Shown one piece after another: positions 8,492-16,576 of a stretch of DNA of 64,000 nucleotides. The stretch comes from Stackebrandtia nassauensis DSM 44728 (GTDB lineage: Bacteria > Actinomycetota > Actinomycetes > Mycobacteriales > Micromonosporaceae). Under the pieces are notes generated by a model that was not told where the DNA came from, did no database searches, and saw nothing but the letters and a program-made list of their open reading frames with translations. Positions within the stretch are counted from its first letter, which is position 1; each line of letters opens with the position of its first letter. The position numbers and the translations under genes are program-made. The stretch lies in contig NC_013947.1 of assembly GCF_000024545.1 (NCBI RefSeq), positions 5,580,001 to 5,644,000 of the forward strand. Reading direction: 5' to 3'.

Positions 8492-8661
8492 TTAGGACCT
8501 GTCCTGTGGATCTCTGTGCGGCGAGAAGGGTCCAGACCAAGCATGGCAAGGCGGAGGTGCGCCTGCATCCCGGTGTTGGATGCGGGCGTGCCGACAACGC
8601 CGCCAGGCGAAGTGTCTGGGCGCTTCGCAGCCTGCCAGACGATTCGCAGGACAGGTCCTTA
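8492..8661. mobile_element. MITE-like element with 12-bp terminal inverted repeats
   Basis: A 164-bp non-coding segment (8495-8658) bounded by perfect 12-bp inverted repeats, GGACCTGTCCTG on the left (8495-8506) and CAGGACAGGTCC on the right (8647-8658). It is flanked by a direct TTA on both sides (8492-8494 and 8659-8661), as expected for a 3-bp TNA target duplication of IS5-family (IS1031/IS427-group) transposases. No transposase is encoded, so it would need one in trans. The right-hand TTA supplies the TAA stop codon of the response regulator at 8659-9330. The family assignment is inference. Confidence 0.7.
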
Positions 8662-9330
8662 GGACTCGTCGTCGGTGACCAGGCCCGCCTCGTAGGCGAT
8701 GATCGCCGCTTGCACTCGGTTGCGGACCTCCAGGCGGGTCAGGATGGCGCTGACGTAGGCCTTGACGGTGCCCTCGACGACGTGCAGCCGTTTGGCGATC
8801 TCGGCGTTGGAGCAGCCCGCGCCGACCAGGGCCAGCACCTCGCGCTCCCGGTCGGTGAGCTTGTCGATCTTGGTGCGGGCGGTGGCGGCGCGGCTGAGTT
8901 TGCCGCCGCCGGAGCCGCGGGCCAGTTCGGCGATCACCCGCTGCGCCACCTGCGGCGACAGGAAGGCCGCCCCGGCCGCGACGGCGTGGATGCCCGCGAT
9001 GAGTTCGCGCGGGTCGCCGGACTTCAGCAGGAAACCGCTGGCGCCGTCGCCCAGCGCGCGGGCGATGTACTCGTCCTCGCCGAAGGTGGTCAGGATGATG
9101 ACGCCGACCTCGGGGGCGATGCGGCGGATCTCGGCCGCCGCCGACAGACCGTCCATCTTGGGCATACGGATGTCGAGCAGCGCCATGTCGGGCCGGTGTT
9201 TGCGGACCGCCTCGACGGCCTCGCGACCGTCGGCGGCCTCGGCGACCACCTCGATGTCGGGGTCGGAGGCGAGGATCGCGCGCACTCCGGCCCGGATCAT
9301 CGCCTCGTCATCCGCCATAACTATTCTCAC
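8659..9330 (-). CDS. Response regulator, NarL/LuxR family
   Basis: A 223-residue response regulator paired with the kinase at 9308-10972. Receiver: VMADDE, phosphoacceptor Asp53 in LLDIRMPKMDG, conserved Thr in IILTTFGE and Lys in FLLKSGD. The LuxR-type HTH (about 155-215) shows LTDREREVLALVGAGCSNAEI and VEGTVKAYVSAILTRL. The start GTG (9330) lies 23 bases inside the end of the kinase gene, so the two are coupled. Its TAA stop lies exactly in the target duplication of the MITE-like element, so the last residues could have been altered by that insertion. Confidence 0.93.
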   Translation of the reverse strand: MRIVMADDEAMIRAGVRAILASDPDIEVVAEAADGREAVEAVRKHRPDMALLDIRMPKMDGLSAAAEIRRIAPEVGVIILTTFGEDEYIARALGDGASGFLLKSGDPRELIAGIHAVAAGAAFLSPQVAQRVIAELARGSGGGKLSRAATARTKIDKLTDREREVLALVGAGCSNAEIAKRLHVVEGTVKAYVSAILTRLEVRNRVQAAIIAYEAGLVTDDES

Positions 9331-10972
9331 GCTGATACCTTCGCTTCTCTGCCGTGATCACGTACTTGCTGATGAGGACGTCGTCGCGGAAGCACACCTC
9401 GTACACGTCGACGAAGTCGATGGAGTCCCTGGACGGATAGTATTCGCACTCGGTGCCCTCGGGGAGATCGGTGAGCCCCAGTTCGGTGGGCGGGTCGAAC
9501 ATCTGGAACGCCGGCAGGATCTCGGCGGCCTCGGCGGTCGTCTGTCCCTTCTCGAGTTTGTCGAACTGTTTCGCGGTCAGGATCGAGTTCCCCTCCACGA
9601 TCAGGTAGATCGCCACGGAGGACACGCCCAGCACCGCCAGCATGACGGCGGGCAGCGCGAACGCGGCCAGCAGCCGACGGCGGGCCTGGATACGCACCTG
9701 GACGTGCTGGCGCACCGACTCGGTGTCGGGCTCGGGTTCGACGGCCACGGCCTCGGACTCGTCGTAGGGCAGCCGGGCCACCACCTCGTAGCGTCCCGCC
9801 CTCGGTCCCGAGTGGAGCTTCCCGCCCGCCAGCCGCACCCGTTCGGCCAGTCCCACCAGGCCCCGGCCGCCGCCGATGCCGCGCGGCTGCCGCGCGTCGG
9901 GCAGGTCGTTGGTGATCGTGACGGTGCAGAAGTCCGCGTCGGAGGCCACGACGATCGTCACCGCCCGGCCTGGCGCGTGCTTGGCGGCGTTGGTGAGCGA
10001 TTCCTGCACCACCCGGTGCGCGGCCCGGTCGGCCATGTGCGGCAGCGGCGGCGCCTCCGCGTCGGTGGTGTAGGCGACGTCCATTCCGGATGATCGGGCG
10101 CGGTCGACCAGGTCGCCGATGCTCTCGTCCACCGGGGTGACGCTGACGGCCTCGGACTCGTCGCGCAACAGCCCGATGATCTCGCGCAGCCGCTCGGTGG
10201 CGGTCGCGGCCGAACGCCGCAGCTGCCCGGCCGCCTCCTGGTGCCGCTGCGGCAGTTCCCGGTCCACCTCCAGGGCGGCGGCCCGCAGCGCGATCAGGCT
10301 CAGCTCGTGGCCCAGCGAGTCGTGCATGTCCTCGGCGATGCGGGTGCGTTCGCGCAGCCGGGCCTGGTCGGCGACCGCCCGCTGCTCGCGTTCCAGCTGT
10401 TCGGCGCGCTGCCAGCCGGAGCGGGTCAGCTCGGCGTTCTGGTACCGGTAGCGGCCGATCAGCCACGGGAACAGGATCACGAAGACCATGAAGATCGTCA
10501 GCGCCACCGCGTCGGTCAGCGCGATGTCCAGGATCGGCGACATGACCAGGACGATGCCGATGCTGGCCGCGACCTGGAGCAGCATCGGTTGCTGCCCGGC
10601 GTCCAGCCGCCCCACCAGGTACGACAGCACGAAGATGCTGCACAACAGCGCGGGTGGCCACGCCGCGGACGGGTTGCCACCCGCGGTCTCCACGACCGTC
10701 CAGGCGCCCAGCGCGACGACGGTAAGCAGCGCGGCGATGGGCACGGTGCGCCGCAGCCGCAACGCCACCCCGACCCCCAGCGCGGCGGCGATGGGCGGCC
10801 ACGGACCGATCTCGCCGTAACCGCCGAGACCCCCCAGCAGCATCGGCGGCAGCACGAAGAACATGCACAGGCCCCACCAGGCGGCGTCGTAGAGCAGGGC
10901 CTGTCGCGGTGTCGGCGCCGCGGCCGGAACCCGCGGTGACCACACCGCCCGAATCCAGCCCGGTATTCTCAC
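9308..10972 (-). CDS. Histidine kinase (HisKA_3) with membrane-anchored C-terminal tail
   Basis: A 554-residue NarL-type sensor kinase. Four to six membrane helices (about 25-175) precede HisKA_3 with RIAEDMHDSLGHELSL (His217), and an HATPase domain with ESLTNAAKHAP and GGGRGLVGLAERV (to about 400). Unusually, a further hydrophobic helix (about 428-450) follows the ATPase domain, then about 100 residues that should lie outside the cell. They start FDKLEKGQTTAEAAEIL, like the SmpA/BamE-type small fold, and hold two cysteines (TECEYY, YEVCF). Kinases of this class normally end after the ATPase domain. It is the first gene of the pair with the response regulator. Confidence 0.92.
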   Translation of the reverse strand: MRIPGWIRAVWSPRVPAAAPTPRQALLYDAAWWGLCMFFVLPPMLLGGLGGYGEIGPWPPIAAALGVGVALRLRRTVPIAALLTVVALGAWTVVETAGGNPSAAWPPALLCSIFVLSYLVGRLDAGQQPMLLQVAASIGIVLVMSPILDIALTDAVALTIFMVFVILFPWLIGRYRYQNAELTRSGWQRAEQLEREQRAVADQARLRERTRIAEDMHDSLGHELSLIALRAAALEVDRELPQRHQEAAGQLRRSAATATERLREIIGLLRDESEAVSVTPVDESIGDLVDRARSSGMDVAYTTDAEAPPLPHMADRAAHRVVQESLTNAAKHAPGRAVTIVVASDADFCTVTITNDLPDARQPRGIGGGRGLVGLAERVRLAGGKLHSGPRAGRYEVVARLPYDESEAVAVEPEPDTESVRQHVQVRIQARRRLLAAFALPAVMLAVLGVSSVAIYLIVEGNSILTAKQFDKLEKGQTTAEAAEILPAFQMFDPPTELGLTDLPEGTECEYYPSRDSIDFVDVYEVCFRDDVLISKYVITAEKRRYQRENSYGG

Positions 10973-11108
10973 GGCTTCGACGGTACCGGCCGCAGGTCAG
11001 CGCCGGTATGGACGAAAGTAAATCCGCGGCTGCTCCCTGGGGATGAAGTCGGTTCGCAGGCCAAGGGTGGTGTGACATCGTCACTCGTCAACGTGCTTTA
11101 GTCAACGG

Positions 11109-12239
11109 GTGGGGAGCCTCCAGTCCAGAATCGATCGCGTAGCCGATTTCGTCACCCGACCGTCCAATTTCGGCACCGCCGTCGACGCGTTCATCGCCGT
11201 GGTGCTGCTGGGGTTGAACCTGGCCTCGGTGGGCGAGGGCCCGGGCCGGGCCGTGGACTGGGCGATCATGCCGCTGATCGCAGTGGTGTGTCTCGTGGTG
11301 CCGGTGCGGCGCTGGTTCCCGGTGATCGCGGTCTTCGTCGCCTGCACCGGTTTCGGAACGCTGCTGGCACTGGGTTACCTGCCCAGCTGGGCCAGCGTTC
11401 CGGTGCTGATGACGCTGTACTCGGCCACCACGATGGGGGAACGCTGGCTGGCGGGCACCGCGCTGTTGGCGGTGCTGGCGGGGGCGGCGGCCTGGGTGCC
11501 CACCGACGACCGGCTGGTGGTGCGTTCGATCTTCGTGGCCACCTGGGCGGCGCTGGGCATCGGCGCGATCCTGATCGGCGAGGTGGTGCGGGCCCGGGGG
11601 CGGGTGGTCGCCGAACACGCCGAACGCGTCGCCAACGCGCAGCTGGCGGCGGAACGGCTGCGCATCGCCCGGGAGCTGCACGACGTGCTGGGGCACAGCA
11701 TGACCGCGATCGCGGTCCAGTCGGCCGCCGCGCTGCACCTGCTGGGCGACGCCAAACCCGAGGTGTGGCAGACGGTCGGGGCGATCCGCGACACCAGCGT
11801 CTCGGCGATGAGCCTCGTGAAGTCCACCATCGACACCTTGCAGGCGCCGGTGGGACACGAGACCGGCGAATCATTGTCCACATTGCCGCAGCTACTGGAG
11901 GCGGTGCGGCAGACCGGTTTGCCGGTCAAGGCCACCGGCTCGGCCGGTGAGCTGCCCCCCGAGGTCGACCACGCCGGGTACCGCATCGTCCAGGAATCGC
12001 TGACCAACGTGCTGCGCCACGCCGGACCCGACGTGACGGTATCGTTGCGGCTCGTACGTGACGAATCCGGACTGGACATCGAAGTGATAGACGACGGCGA
12101 GGGCGGCGAGGCCGCCGAGGGACGGGGGCTGCGCGGCATGCGCGCCCGCGCCGAAGCCCTGGGCGGCAGCCTGACCACCGGCCCCGGCGACAACGGCGGC
12201 TTCAAGGTCACGGCGCACCTGCCGGTGGTCCAGCCGTGA
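11109..12239 (+). CDS. Histidine kinase (HisKA_3), NarL-type partner
   Basis: A 376-residue membrane histidine kinase of the NarX/DesK class common in actinomycetes. About five or six N-terminal helices (25-160) are followed by a short coiled linker, HisKA_3 with RIARELHDVLGHSMTAIAVQ (His191), the N box ESLTNVLRHAGPDV and the G box GRGLRGMRARAEALGG. The stop TGA overlaps the GTG of the next gene by 4 bases (12236-12239), coupling it to its regulator. It is divergent from the other kinase/regulator pair at 8659-10972, with 136 bases between them. Confidence 0.94.
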   Translation: MGSLQSRIDRVADFVTRPSNFGTAVDAFIAVVLLGLNLASVGEGPGRAVDWAIMPLIAVVCLVVPVRRWFPVIAVFVACTGFGTLLALGYLPSWASVPVLMTLYSATTMGERWLAGTALLAVLAGAAAWVPTDDRLVVRSIFVATWAALGIGAILIGEVVRARGRVVAEHAERVANAQLAAERLRIARELHDVLGHSMTAIAVQSAAALHLLGDAKPEVWQTVGAIRDTSVSAMSLVKSTIDTLQAPVGHETGESLSTLPQLLEAVRQTGLPVKATGSAGELPPEVDHAGYRIVQESLTNVLRHAGPDVTVSLRLVRDESGLDIEVIDDGEGGEAAEGRGLRGMRARAEALGGSLTTGPGDNGGFKVTAHLPVVQP

Positions 12240-12892
12240 TCCGGGTGGCGCTGGCCGAGGACCAGGAACTGGTGCGCACCGGCTTCAAGCTGCTGCTGGA
12301 CTCCGAGGACGACATCGTCGTCGTGGGCGAGGCGGCCAACGGCGGCGCGGCGGTCGCGCTGGCCCGCGAGGAGAAACCCGACGTCCTGCTGATGGACATC
12401 CAGATGCCATTGGTCGACGGCCTCACCGCGACGAAACTCATCGTCGGGGACCCGGACCTCGACGGGGTGCGGGTCGTCATGCTGACCACGTTCGCGGCCG
12501 ACGCGAAACTGTTCGCCGCCCTGCGCGCGGGGGCGAGCGGGTACCTCGTCAAGGACGCGGAACCGCACGAACTGCTGCACGGCGTCCGCGTGGTGGCGCG
12601 GGGCGACGGGCTGCTGTCGGCGTCGGTGACCAGGCGGGTGATCGAGTCGTTCGCCGACACCACGGCCACCGACGCCCCCGACATCGACGGCCTCACCGAC
12701 CGCGAGACCGAGGTTCTGGGGCTGGTGGCGCGCGGCCTGTCGAACGCCGAGATTGCGGGACGGCTGAGCATGTCCCCGGCGACGGCGAAGACGCACGTCA
12801 ACCGCACGATGACGAAGCTCGGGGCCCGGGACCGGGCGCAGCTGGTGATCTTCGCGTACGAGACCGGCCTGGTGGTGCCGACCCCGCGCTGA
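12236..12892 (+). CDS. Response regulator, NarL/LuxR family
   Basis: A 218-residue regulator coupled to the kinase just upstream. Receiver with AEDQ at the N-terminus, Asp54 in LLMDIQMPLVDG, the Thr of VVMLTTFAAD and the Lys in YLVKDAEPHELL. The LuxR-type HTH shows LTDRETEVLGLVARGLSNAEI and PATAKTHVNRTMTKL. Length and architecture are standard. It is followed by GC-rich hairpins that probably terminate transcription. Target genes unknown; such pairs often control a nearby transporter, but none is adjacent. Confidence 0.94.
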   Translation: MIRVALAEDQELVRTGFKLLLDSEDDIVVVGEAANGGAAVALAREEKPDVLLMDIQMPLVDGLTATKLIVGDPDLDGVRVVMLTTFAADAKLFAALRAGASGYLVKDAEPHELLHGVRVVARGDGLLSASVTRRVIESFADTTATDAPDIDGLTDRETEVLGLVARGLSNAEIAGRLSMSPATAKTHVNRTMTKLGARDRAQLVIFAYETGLVVPTPR

Positions 12893-12927
12893 GCTGATGG
12901 TCGTACCGCGCGCTGAGCCGAGGCCGA

Positions 12928-12945
12928 GGCGCGCGATGGCGCGCC
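12928..12945 (+). terminator. Probable hairpin terminator
   Basis: Perfect 7-bp stem GGCGCGC (12928-12934), loop GATG, GCGCGCC (12939-12945), located 35 bases after the response regulator stop. A second GC-rich hairpin, GGCGCC (12982-12987) and GGCGCC (12997-13002), lies further on. No U-tract follows, as is common in high-GC actinomycetes. Confidence 0.5.
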
Positions 12946-13019
12946 GAGCGGGGGCGGCGCCGCTGAGCTGAGGGCTCGGCGGGCGCCGGATGGCCTGGCG
13001 CCGCGACAATCCGACGGCC

Positions 13020-13037
13020 GTACCACGATCGTGGTAC
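13020..13037. promoter_or_regulatory. 18-bp perfect palindrome, probable operator
   Basis: GTACCACGATCGTGGTAC is a perfect 18-bp palindrome, 80 bases before the membrane protein start at 13118. The half-site CGATCGTGGTA recurs as a direct repeat at about 13048-13058. Such a symmetric site plus an extra half-site suggests binding of a dimeric repressor (TetR- or GntR-like). The cognate regulator was not identified. Confidence 0.5.
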
Positions 13038-13117
13038 CCGGCTTCGGCGATCGTGGTAGCCGCGATTTCGTTCTGCGGCACGACGGTCCGCGAGCTGGAG
13101 CGGCCGACGATTGGCTC

Positions 13118-14128
13118 ATGATCGAGTTGTGGCGGCGCTGGCCGCACTGGACACCAGCAGCGGCACTTGCCGGTTCGGTACTCACGACGCTGACCGGCGT
13201 CTACTGGGGACTGGGCGGTGAGCTGGGGATACCGTTCAGCGACTGCGTTGTCGGCTGGCTCATCGTCGGCGTGGGAGCGTTTGGTGTCGTCGCCGTGGTC
13301 AGCCGAAACGCGTGGCTGTGCTGGCTGGCCGTCGTTTTGTTGCTGGCCAGCGTCTTCGGGCTGGTCATGGACCTGGTGATGCTGCTCGGCGTCGGACAAG
13401 TCGACGACTCGTGGGGCTTCGCCGCCAAACTGATCCGCGCCACGACACTGATCCTGCTGACCGGCGCGGCACTGTCGTTTCACCACGCGGCCAAGGGCGT
13501 CTGCCGTCGCTGCGGCTTCGACCACGCCGATCGCACGCCCCGCGCCCTACGCTTCCCCGAACCCAGCCAAGCCCCGACCGGAGTTCGCTGGACGGCCTAC
13601 GCCGGAGCAGCCGCGTTCCTGCCCTACATCGGCTGCAAAGCCGCGTGGGCCCTCGGCATCAAGCTCGGCGGCTGGGAAGGCCCCGATCTGGTTGGGGTGG
13701 GCGGATTCCAGGGGCTGCTGGCCCGCATCGGCCTGGATCTCACTGCCGTCCTCGGCGCACTCGCGGTTTTCCTGGTCATCGCGCTGACCCGCCCGTGGAG
13801 CCAACGCTGGCCCCGCTGGACCCTCGCGCTGGCCGGACGGCGAGTGCCGCGCTGGCTACCGCTGACCCCCGCGTTCCTGGGCGCGAGCACCCTAGCTCCG
13901 TACGGGCTGATCGGCGCAGTAGCTCTGTTTTTCGCTCCGTCAGCCAGCGACGGTTCGCCCGGCTGGTTCGCCTTCGTCGGCATGCTCGCCTTCGGCGTGC
14001 CCGGCATCGCCATGGCCGTCACCGGCTGGTCCTACCTGCGCCGCACCCGACCACGCTGCGAGCCGACCGATGCCGCCCACGTCAGTAGTGAACCCGCGCC
14101 TGCACAGCCCGATGGTCCGAGTAGTTGA
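13118..14128 (+). CDS. Polytopic membrane protein of unknown function
   Basis: I do not recognise this 336-residue protein. It has about seven or eight hydrophobic segments: near 10-30, 40-60, 65-95, 110-130, 165-190, 205-230, 255-280 and 290-310. A cytoplasmic loop carries a CRRCGFDH motif (about 138-145), possibly half of a metal site, and the hydrophilic tail is acidic and Pro-rich. ATG 13118 precedes the first helix; the frame is open upstream through the palindrome at 13020-13037 but has no hydrophobic content there. It overlaps the 3' end of the convergent phosphodiesterase gene by 47 bases. Confidence 0.7.
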   Translation: MIELWRRWPHWTPAAALAGSVLTTLTGVYWGLGGELGIPFSDCVVGWLIVGVGAFGVVAVVSRNAWLCWLAVVLLLASVFGLVMDLVMLLGVGQVDDSWGFAAKLIRATTLILLTGAALSFHHAAKGVCRRCGFDHADRTPRALRFPEPSQAPTGVRWTAYAGAAAFLPYIGCKAAWALGIKLGGWEGPDLVGVGGFQGLLARIGLDLTAVLGALAVFLVIALTRPWSQRWPRWTLALAGRRVPRWLPLTPAFLGASTLAPYGLIGAVALFFAPSASDGSPGWFAFVGMLAFGVPGIAMAVTGWSYLRRTRPRCEPTDAAHVSSEPAPAQPDGPSS

Positions 14129-15128
14129 GCTTCCCGTCGTCCTTGCCCTCGAACTTCAGCGCGGCGGCGTCGCCCTCATCGAAAGTCGGCGAGCGAACCC
14201 CGTCGATGACCGGCATCTTGCCCGCACCCGTCTTGGCCATCAGGAAGTCGATCCGGCTCTTACCCCCGACGGTCCAGTTGCTGGCCCGGCACTTGTTCGG
14301 GTCACTGGCCGCCGCACAGGCCGCGTAAACCGCGTCGCGGAAACCGTACCCGCCCTTGAGATCGCCGTTCATCGCCTTGTACCAGGAGCGGAAGTCCGTG
14401 CCGCCGTTGCTACCGGCGTCGGTGTAGTTCATGTCGCCGCCGAGGATCAGCTGGTCGGCACCGTACCCGTCCTCGGTCATCTCCTTCGCGGTCTCCTTGG
14501 CGTTGACGTCGGCGCACGGCGGTCCGTCGCTGGCCGCTGTGGGCCAGTGGACCGAAGCGGCCGTGACGGTCTTGTTCGCCAGCTTGTCGCGCAGCTTGAT
14601 CTTGACGCCCCGGGTGCGGTCCTGGTCGCTGTTGCGGCACGAGCCGCTGGACTTCGACTGCGCCAGCCAGGTGTTGTTGTCGGTCTTGACCTTCTCGAAC
14701 CGGTCGACCCGGAAAATGATCCCGTTGGTCTGGTAACCCTTCTGCGGGGCGCATTTCTGCGGTCCCTTGCCCGGGTTGTTCTGGGCCAGGATGCCGTCGT
14801 AGTTCTGCCCGAACTCCTTCTCCATCCGGGCGATCAGGTACTGAAGATCGCCGCGCTGGTCACCGGAGCCGCTGAGCTGCTGGATCAGGTACAGGTCGGG
14901 GGCCGCGTCCTGCGTCTTCATGTAGTAGACAAGGTCCTGCCAGTCGCCGGGACAGGTGTCGCCCGCCTCGGGCAGGTTCTCGACGTTGGCGTCGTACACC
15001 TGCAGGAACGACGGATCGTCGTTGGCGGACGCGACACCGTCGTCGGCGAAGGCCAGCGGCGTGAACGCCAGACCGGTCGCCAGCGCCACCGCGCCGAGCG
15101 CGATCCGCCAGCCGAGCTTCCTGCTCAT
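14082..15128 (-). CDS. Secreted endonuclease/exonuclease/phosphatase-fold protein
   Basis: A 348-residue exported protein of the DNase I-like superfamily (Mg-dependent phosphodiesterases). A Sec signal peptide covers about 1-28, ending LAFADD. Superfamily motifs in order: VYDANVENL, a variant of the QE motif (LYLIQQLSG, with Gln in place of Glu), ASVHWPT, LGGDMNYTDAG, RIDFLMAK and the terminal SDHRAV catalytic His motif. The NVENL plus secreted six-cysteine layout resembles extracellular nucleases or phosphodiesterases rather than exonuclease III. The hairpin at 15189-15220 separates it from the upstream gene, so it is probably transcribed alone. Substrate uncertain. Confidence 0.85.
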   Translation of the reverse strand: MSRKLGWRIALGAVALATGLAFTPLAFADDGVASANDDPSFLQVYDANVENLPEAGDTCPGDWQDLVYYMKTQDAAPDLYLIQQLSGSGDQRGDLQYLIARMEKEFGQNYDGILAQNNPGKGPQKCAPQKGYQTNGIIFRVDRFEKVKTDNNTWLAQSKSSGSCRNSDQDRTRGVKIKLRDKLANKTVTAASVHWPTAASDGPPCADVNAKETAKEMTEDGYGADQLILGGDMNYTDAGSNGGTDFRSWYKAMNGDLKGGYGFRDAVYAACAAASDPNKCRASNWTVGGKSRIDFLMAKTGAGKMPVIDGVRSPTFDEGDAAALKFEGKDDGKLNYSDHRAVQARVHY

Positions 15129-15188
15129 CGAGATCCTCGTGGTGTGAAGGGACGATCACCACCGAGGATGCCCAAGTGATCAACAAAA

Positions 15189-15220
15189 CCTCCACAGCCG
15201 CAGGTCGGCGGCTGTGGAGG
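15189..15220 (-). terminator. Strong hairpin terminator
   Basis: Perfect 13-bp stem: CCTCCACAGCCGC (15189-15201), a 6-base loop, GCGGCTGTGGAGG (15208-15220). It lies 8 bases past the stop of the DHFR-like gene. Read on the minus strand it is followed by GGTTTTGTTG, so it resembles an intrinsic terminator for that gene. Confidence 0.8.
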
Positions 15221-15228
15221 AATGCGGT

Positions 15229-15813
15229 TCAACGGCGGACGACGTACTTCAGGTGGGTCGCGCGCTTTCCCTGCACCACAACGGGGTCGTCGAAACGGTG
15301 CGGGGCGTTCTTCAGGTTCGCGAAGTACGGGATGCCCTCACCCAGCAGCACCGGGACCTGGCTGACGTGCACCTCGTCCACGAGTCCAAGGTCGAGGGCC
15401 TGGGCGGAGATGCTGGCGCTCGCGATGACGACATCCTCGTCACCGGCGATCCGTTTGGCCGCAGCGATCGCCGCTTCCACGCCGTCGGTGAACGTCGTGT
15501 TGGGCCACTTGCCGGTGTCGGCGGGCGGCTGGTGGGTCACGACCACGACCGGGGCACCGACGGGGTGGCTGTCGCCCCAGCCGTCGGTCAGGTCGAAGAG
15601 GCGGCGTCCGGTGACCAGTGCGCCGGTGCTTCCCGTGAACTCGCGCAGCAGCTCGGCGCTGTTGGAGTCCACGGCGAACTCGACGTCCTCGTTGGCGCTG
15701 TCAACCGACTCCTCACCCGCGCCGTACCACTCGAAAAGCTCGTCGATGCCGTCGTTCGGGTCGGCGATGTATCCATCCAGCGACATGGTCATGTGCGTGT
15801 AAACCTTGGCCAT
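15229..15813 (-). CDS. Dihydrofolate reductase-like protein (RibD C-terminal fold)
   Basis: A 194-residue RibD C-terminal/DHFR-superfamily protein, probably an NADPH-dependent reductase. The N-terminus MAKVYTHMTMSLDGYIADP carries the family core (Ser-Leu-Asp-Gly), and ALVTGRRLFDLTDGWG plus VVVTHQPP are the usual internal signatures. These proteins are widespread in actinomycetes and rarely the true folate enzyme. I chose ATG 15813 because GAGGAG at 15820-15825 is correctly spaced; ATG 15819 abuts it. A strong terminator follows directly. Confidence 0.88.
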   Translation of the reverse strand: MAKVYTHMTMSLDGYIADPNDGIDELFEWYGAGEESVDSANEDVEFAVDSNSAELLREFTGSTGALVTGRRLFDLTDGWGDSHPVGAPVVVVTHQPPADTGKWPNTTFTDGVEAAIAAAKRIAGDEDVVIASASISAQALDLGLVDEVHVSQVPVLLGEGIPYFANLKNAPHRFDDPVVVQGKRATHLKYVVRR

Positions 15814-15976
15814 TGCCATCTCCTCAGTGAAATCTGTTGTCACCAATAGAGACGGGGCCCGGCGGCGAAACTCATCGCCGCGCGAGGGGTCTGTTTTCAG
15901 CGGGACGATTCCGGCTTGGGCGCAGCAGGACGACCCCGGCGTCCTCGGGTGAGGAGACCGGGGTTCGTCCGACGGT

Positions 15977-16576
15977 CTACTGCGCCGCTGCTCCGGCGGT
16001 ACGGGAGCGGTGCATGGACAGCACGTACTCGACCAGGTTGATCAGCACGCTCTTGGTCGACTCGCGCTGCCTGGCGTCACACGGCACGATCGGCGTCTGC
16101 GGGGCGACTGCCAGTGCCTCGCGGACGTCCTCGATGTCGTGGAAGAGCTTGCCGTCGAACTGGTTGACGGCGATCAGGTACGGAAGCCGCCGGTGTTCGA
16201 AGAAGTCGATGGCGGCGAAGCTGTCGGCCAGCCGCCGGGTGTCGACCAGGACGATGGCGCCGATGGCACCGCGCACCAGTTCGTCCCACATGAACCAGAA
16301 CCGGGTCTGGCCGGGGGTACCGAACAGATACAGGATCAGGTCGTTGTCGATCGTGATACGGCCGAAGTCCATCGCGACAGTGGTGGTGTTCTTGTCGGAC
16401 ACCAGCTGGTTGTCGTCCACCTTTTCCGCGGCCGAGGTCATGATGGCCTCGGTCGTCAGCGGGGTGATCTCGGAGACCGATCCCACCAGGGTGGTCTTGC
16501 CGACGCCGAAGCCCCCGGCAATGACGATCTTCGCCGAGGTAACCCGTCCGTTCGTAGGGCGGTCAGCCACGTTCAC
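15977..16576 (-). CDS. Conservon small GTPase (CvnD)
   Basis: A 199-residue Ras/MglA-like GTPase, the last gene of the conservon. It has the P-loop GGFGVGKTTL (about 21-30), a switch region with TTTVAMDFG, the G3 element LFGTPGQTRFW and the G4 motif NQFD; the usual NKxD Lys is Gln, as in many CvnD proteins. In Streptomyces, Cvn proteins form a membrane-associated complex likened to eukaryotic GPCR modules that affects development and secondary metabolism. The GTG start overlaps the DUF742 gene stop by 4 bases. Confidence 0.93.
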   Translation of the reverse strand: MNVADRPTNGRVTSAKIVIAGGFGVGKTTLVGSVSEITPLTTEAIMTSAAEKVDDNQLVSDKNTTTVAMDFGRITIDNDLILYLFGTPGQTRFWFMWDELVRGAIGAIVLVDTRRLADSFAAIDFFEHRRLPYLIAVNQFDGKLFHDIEDVREALAVAPQTPIVPCDARQRESTKSVLINLVEYVLSMHRSRTAGAAAQ

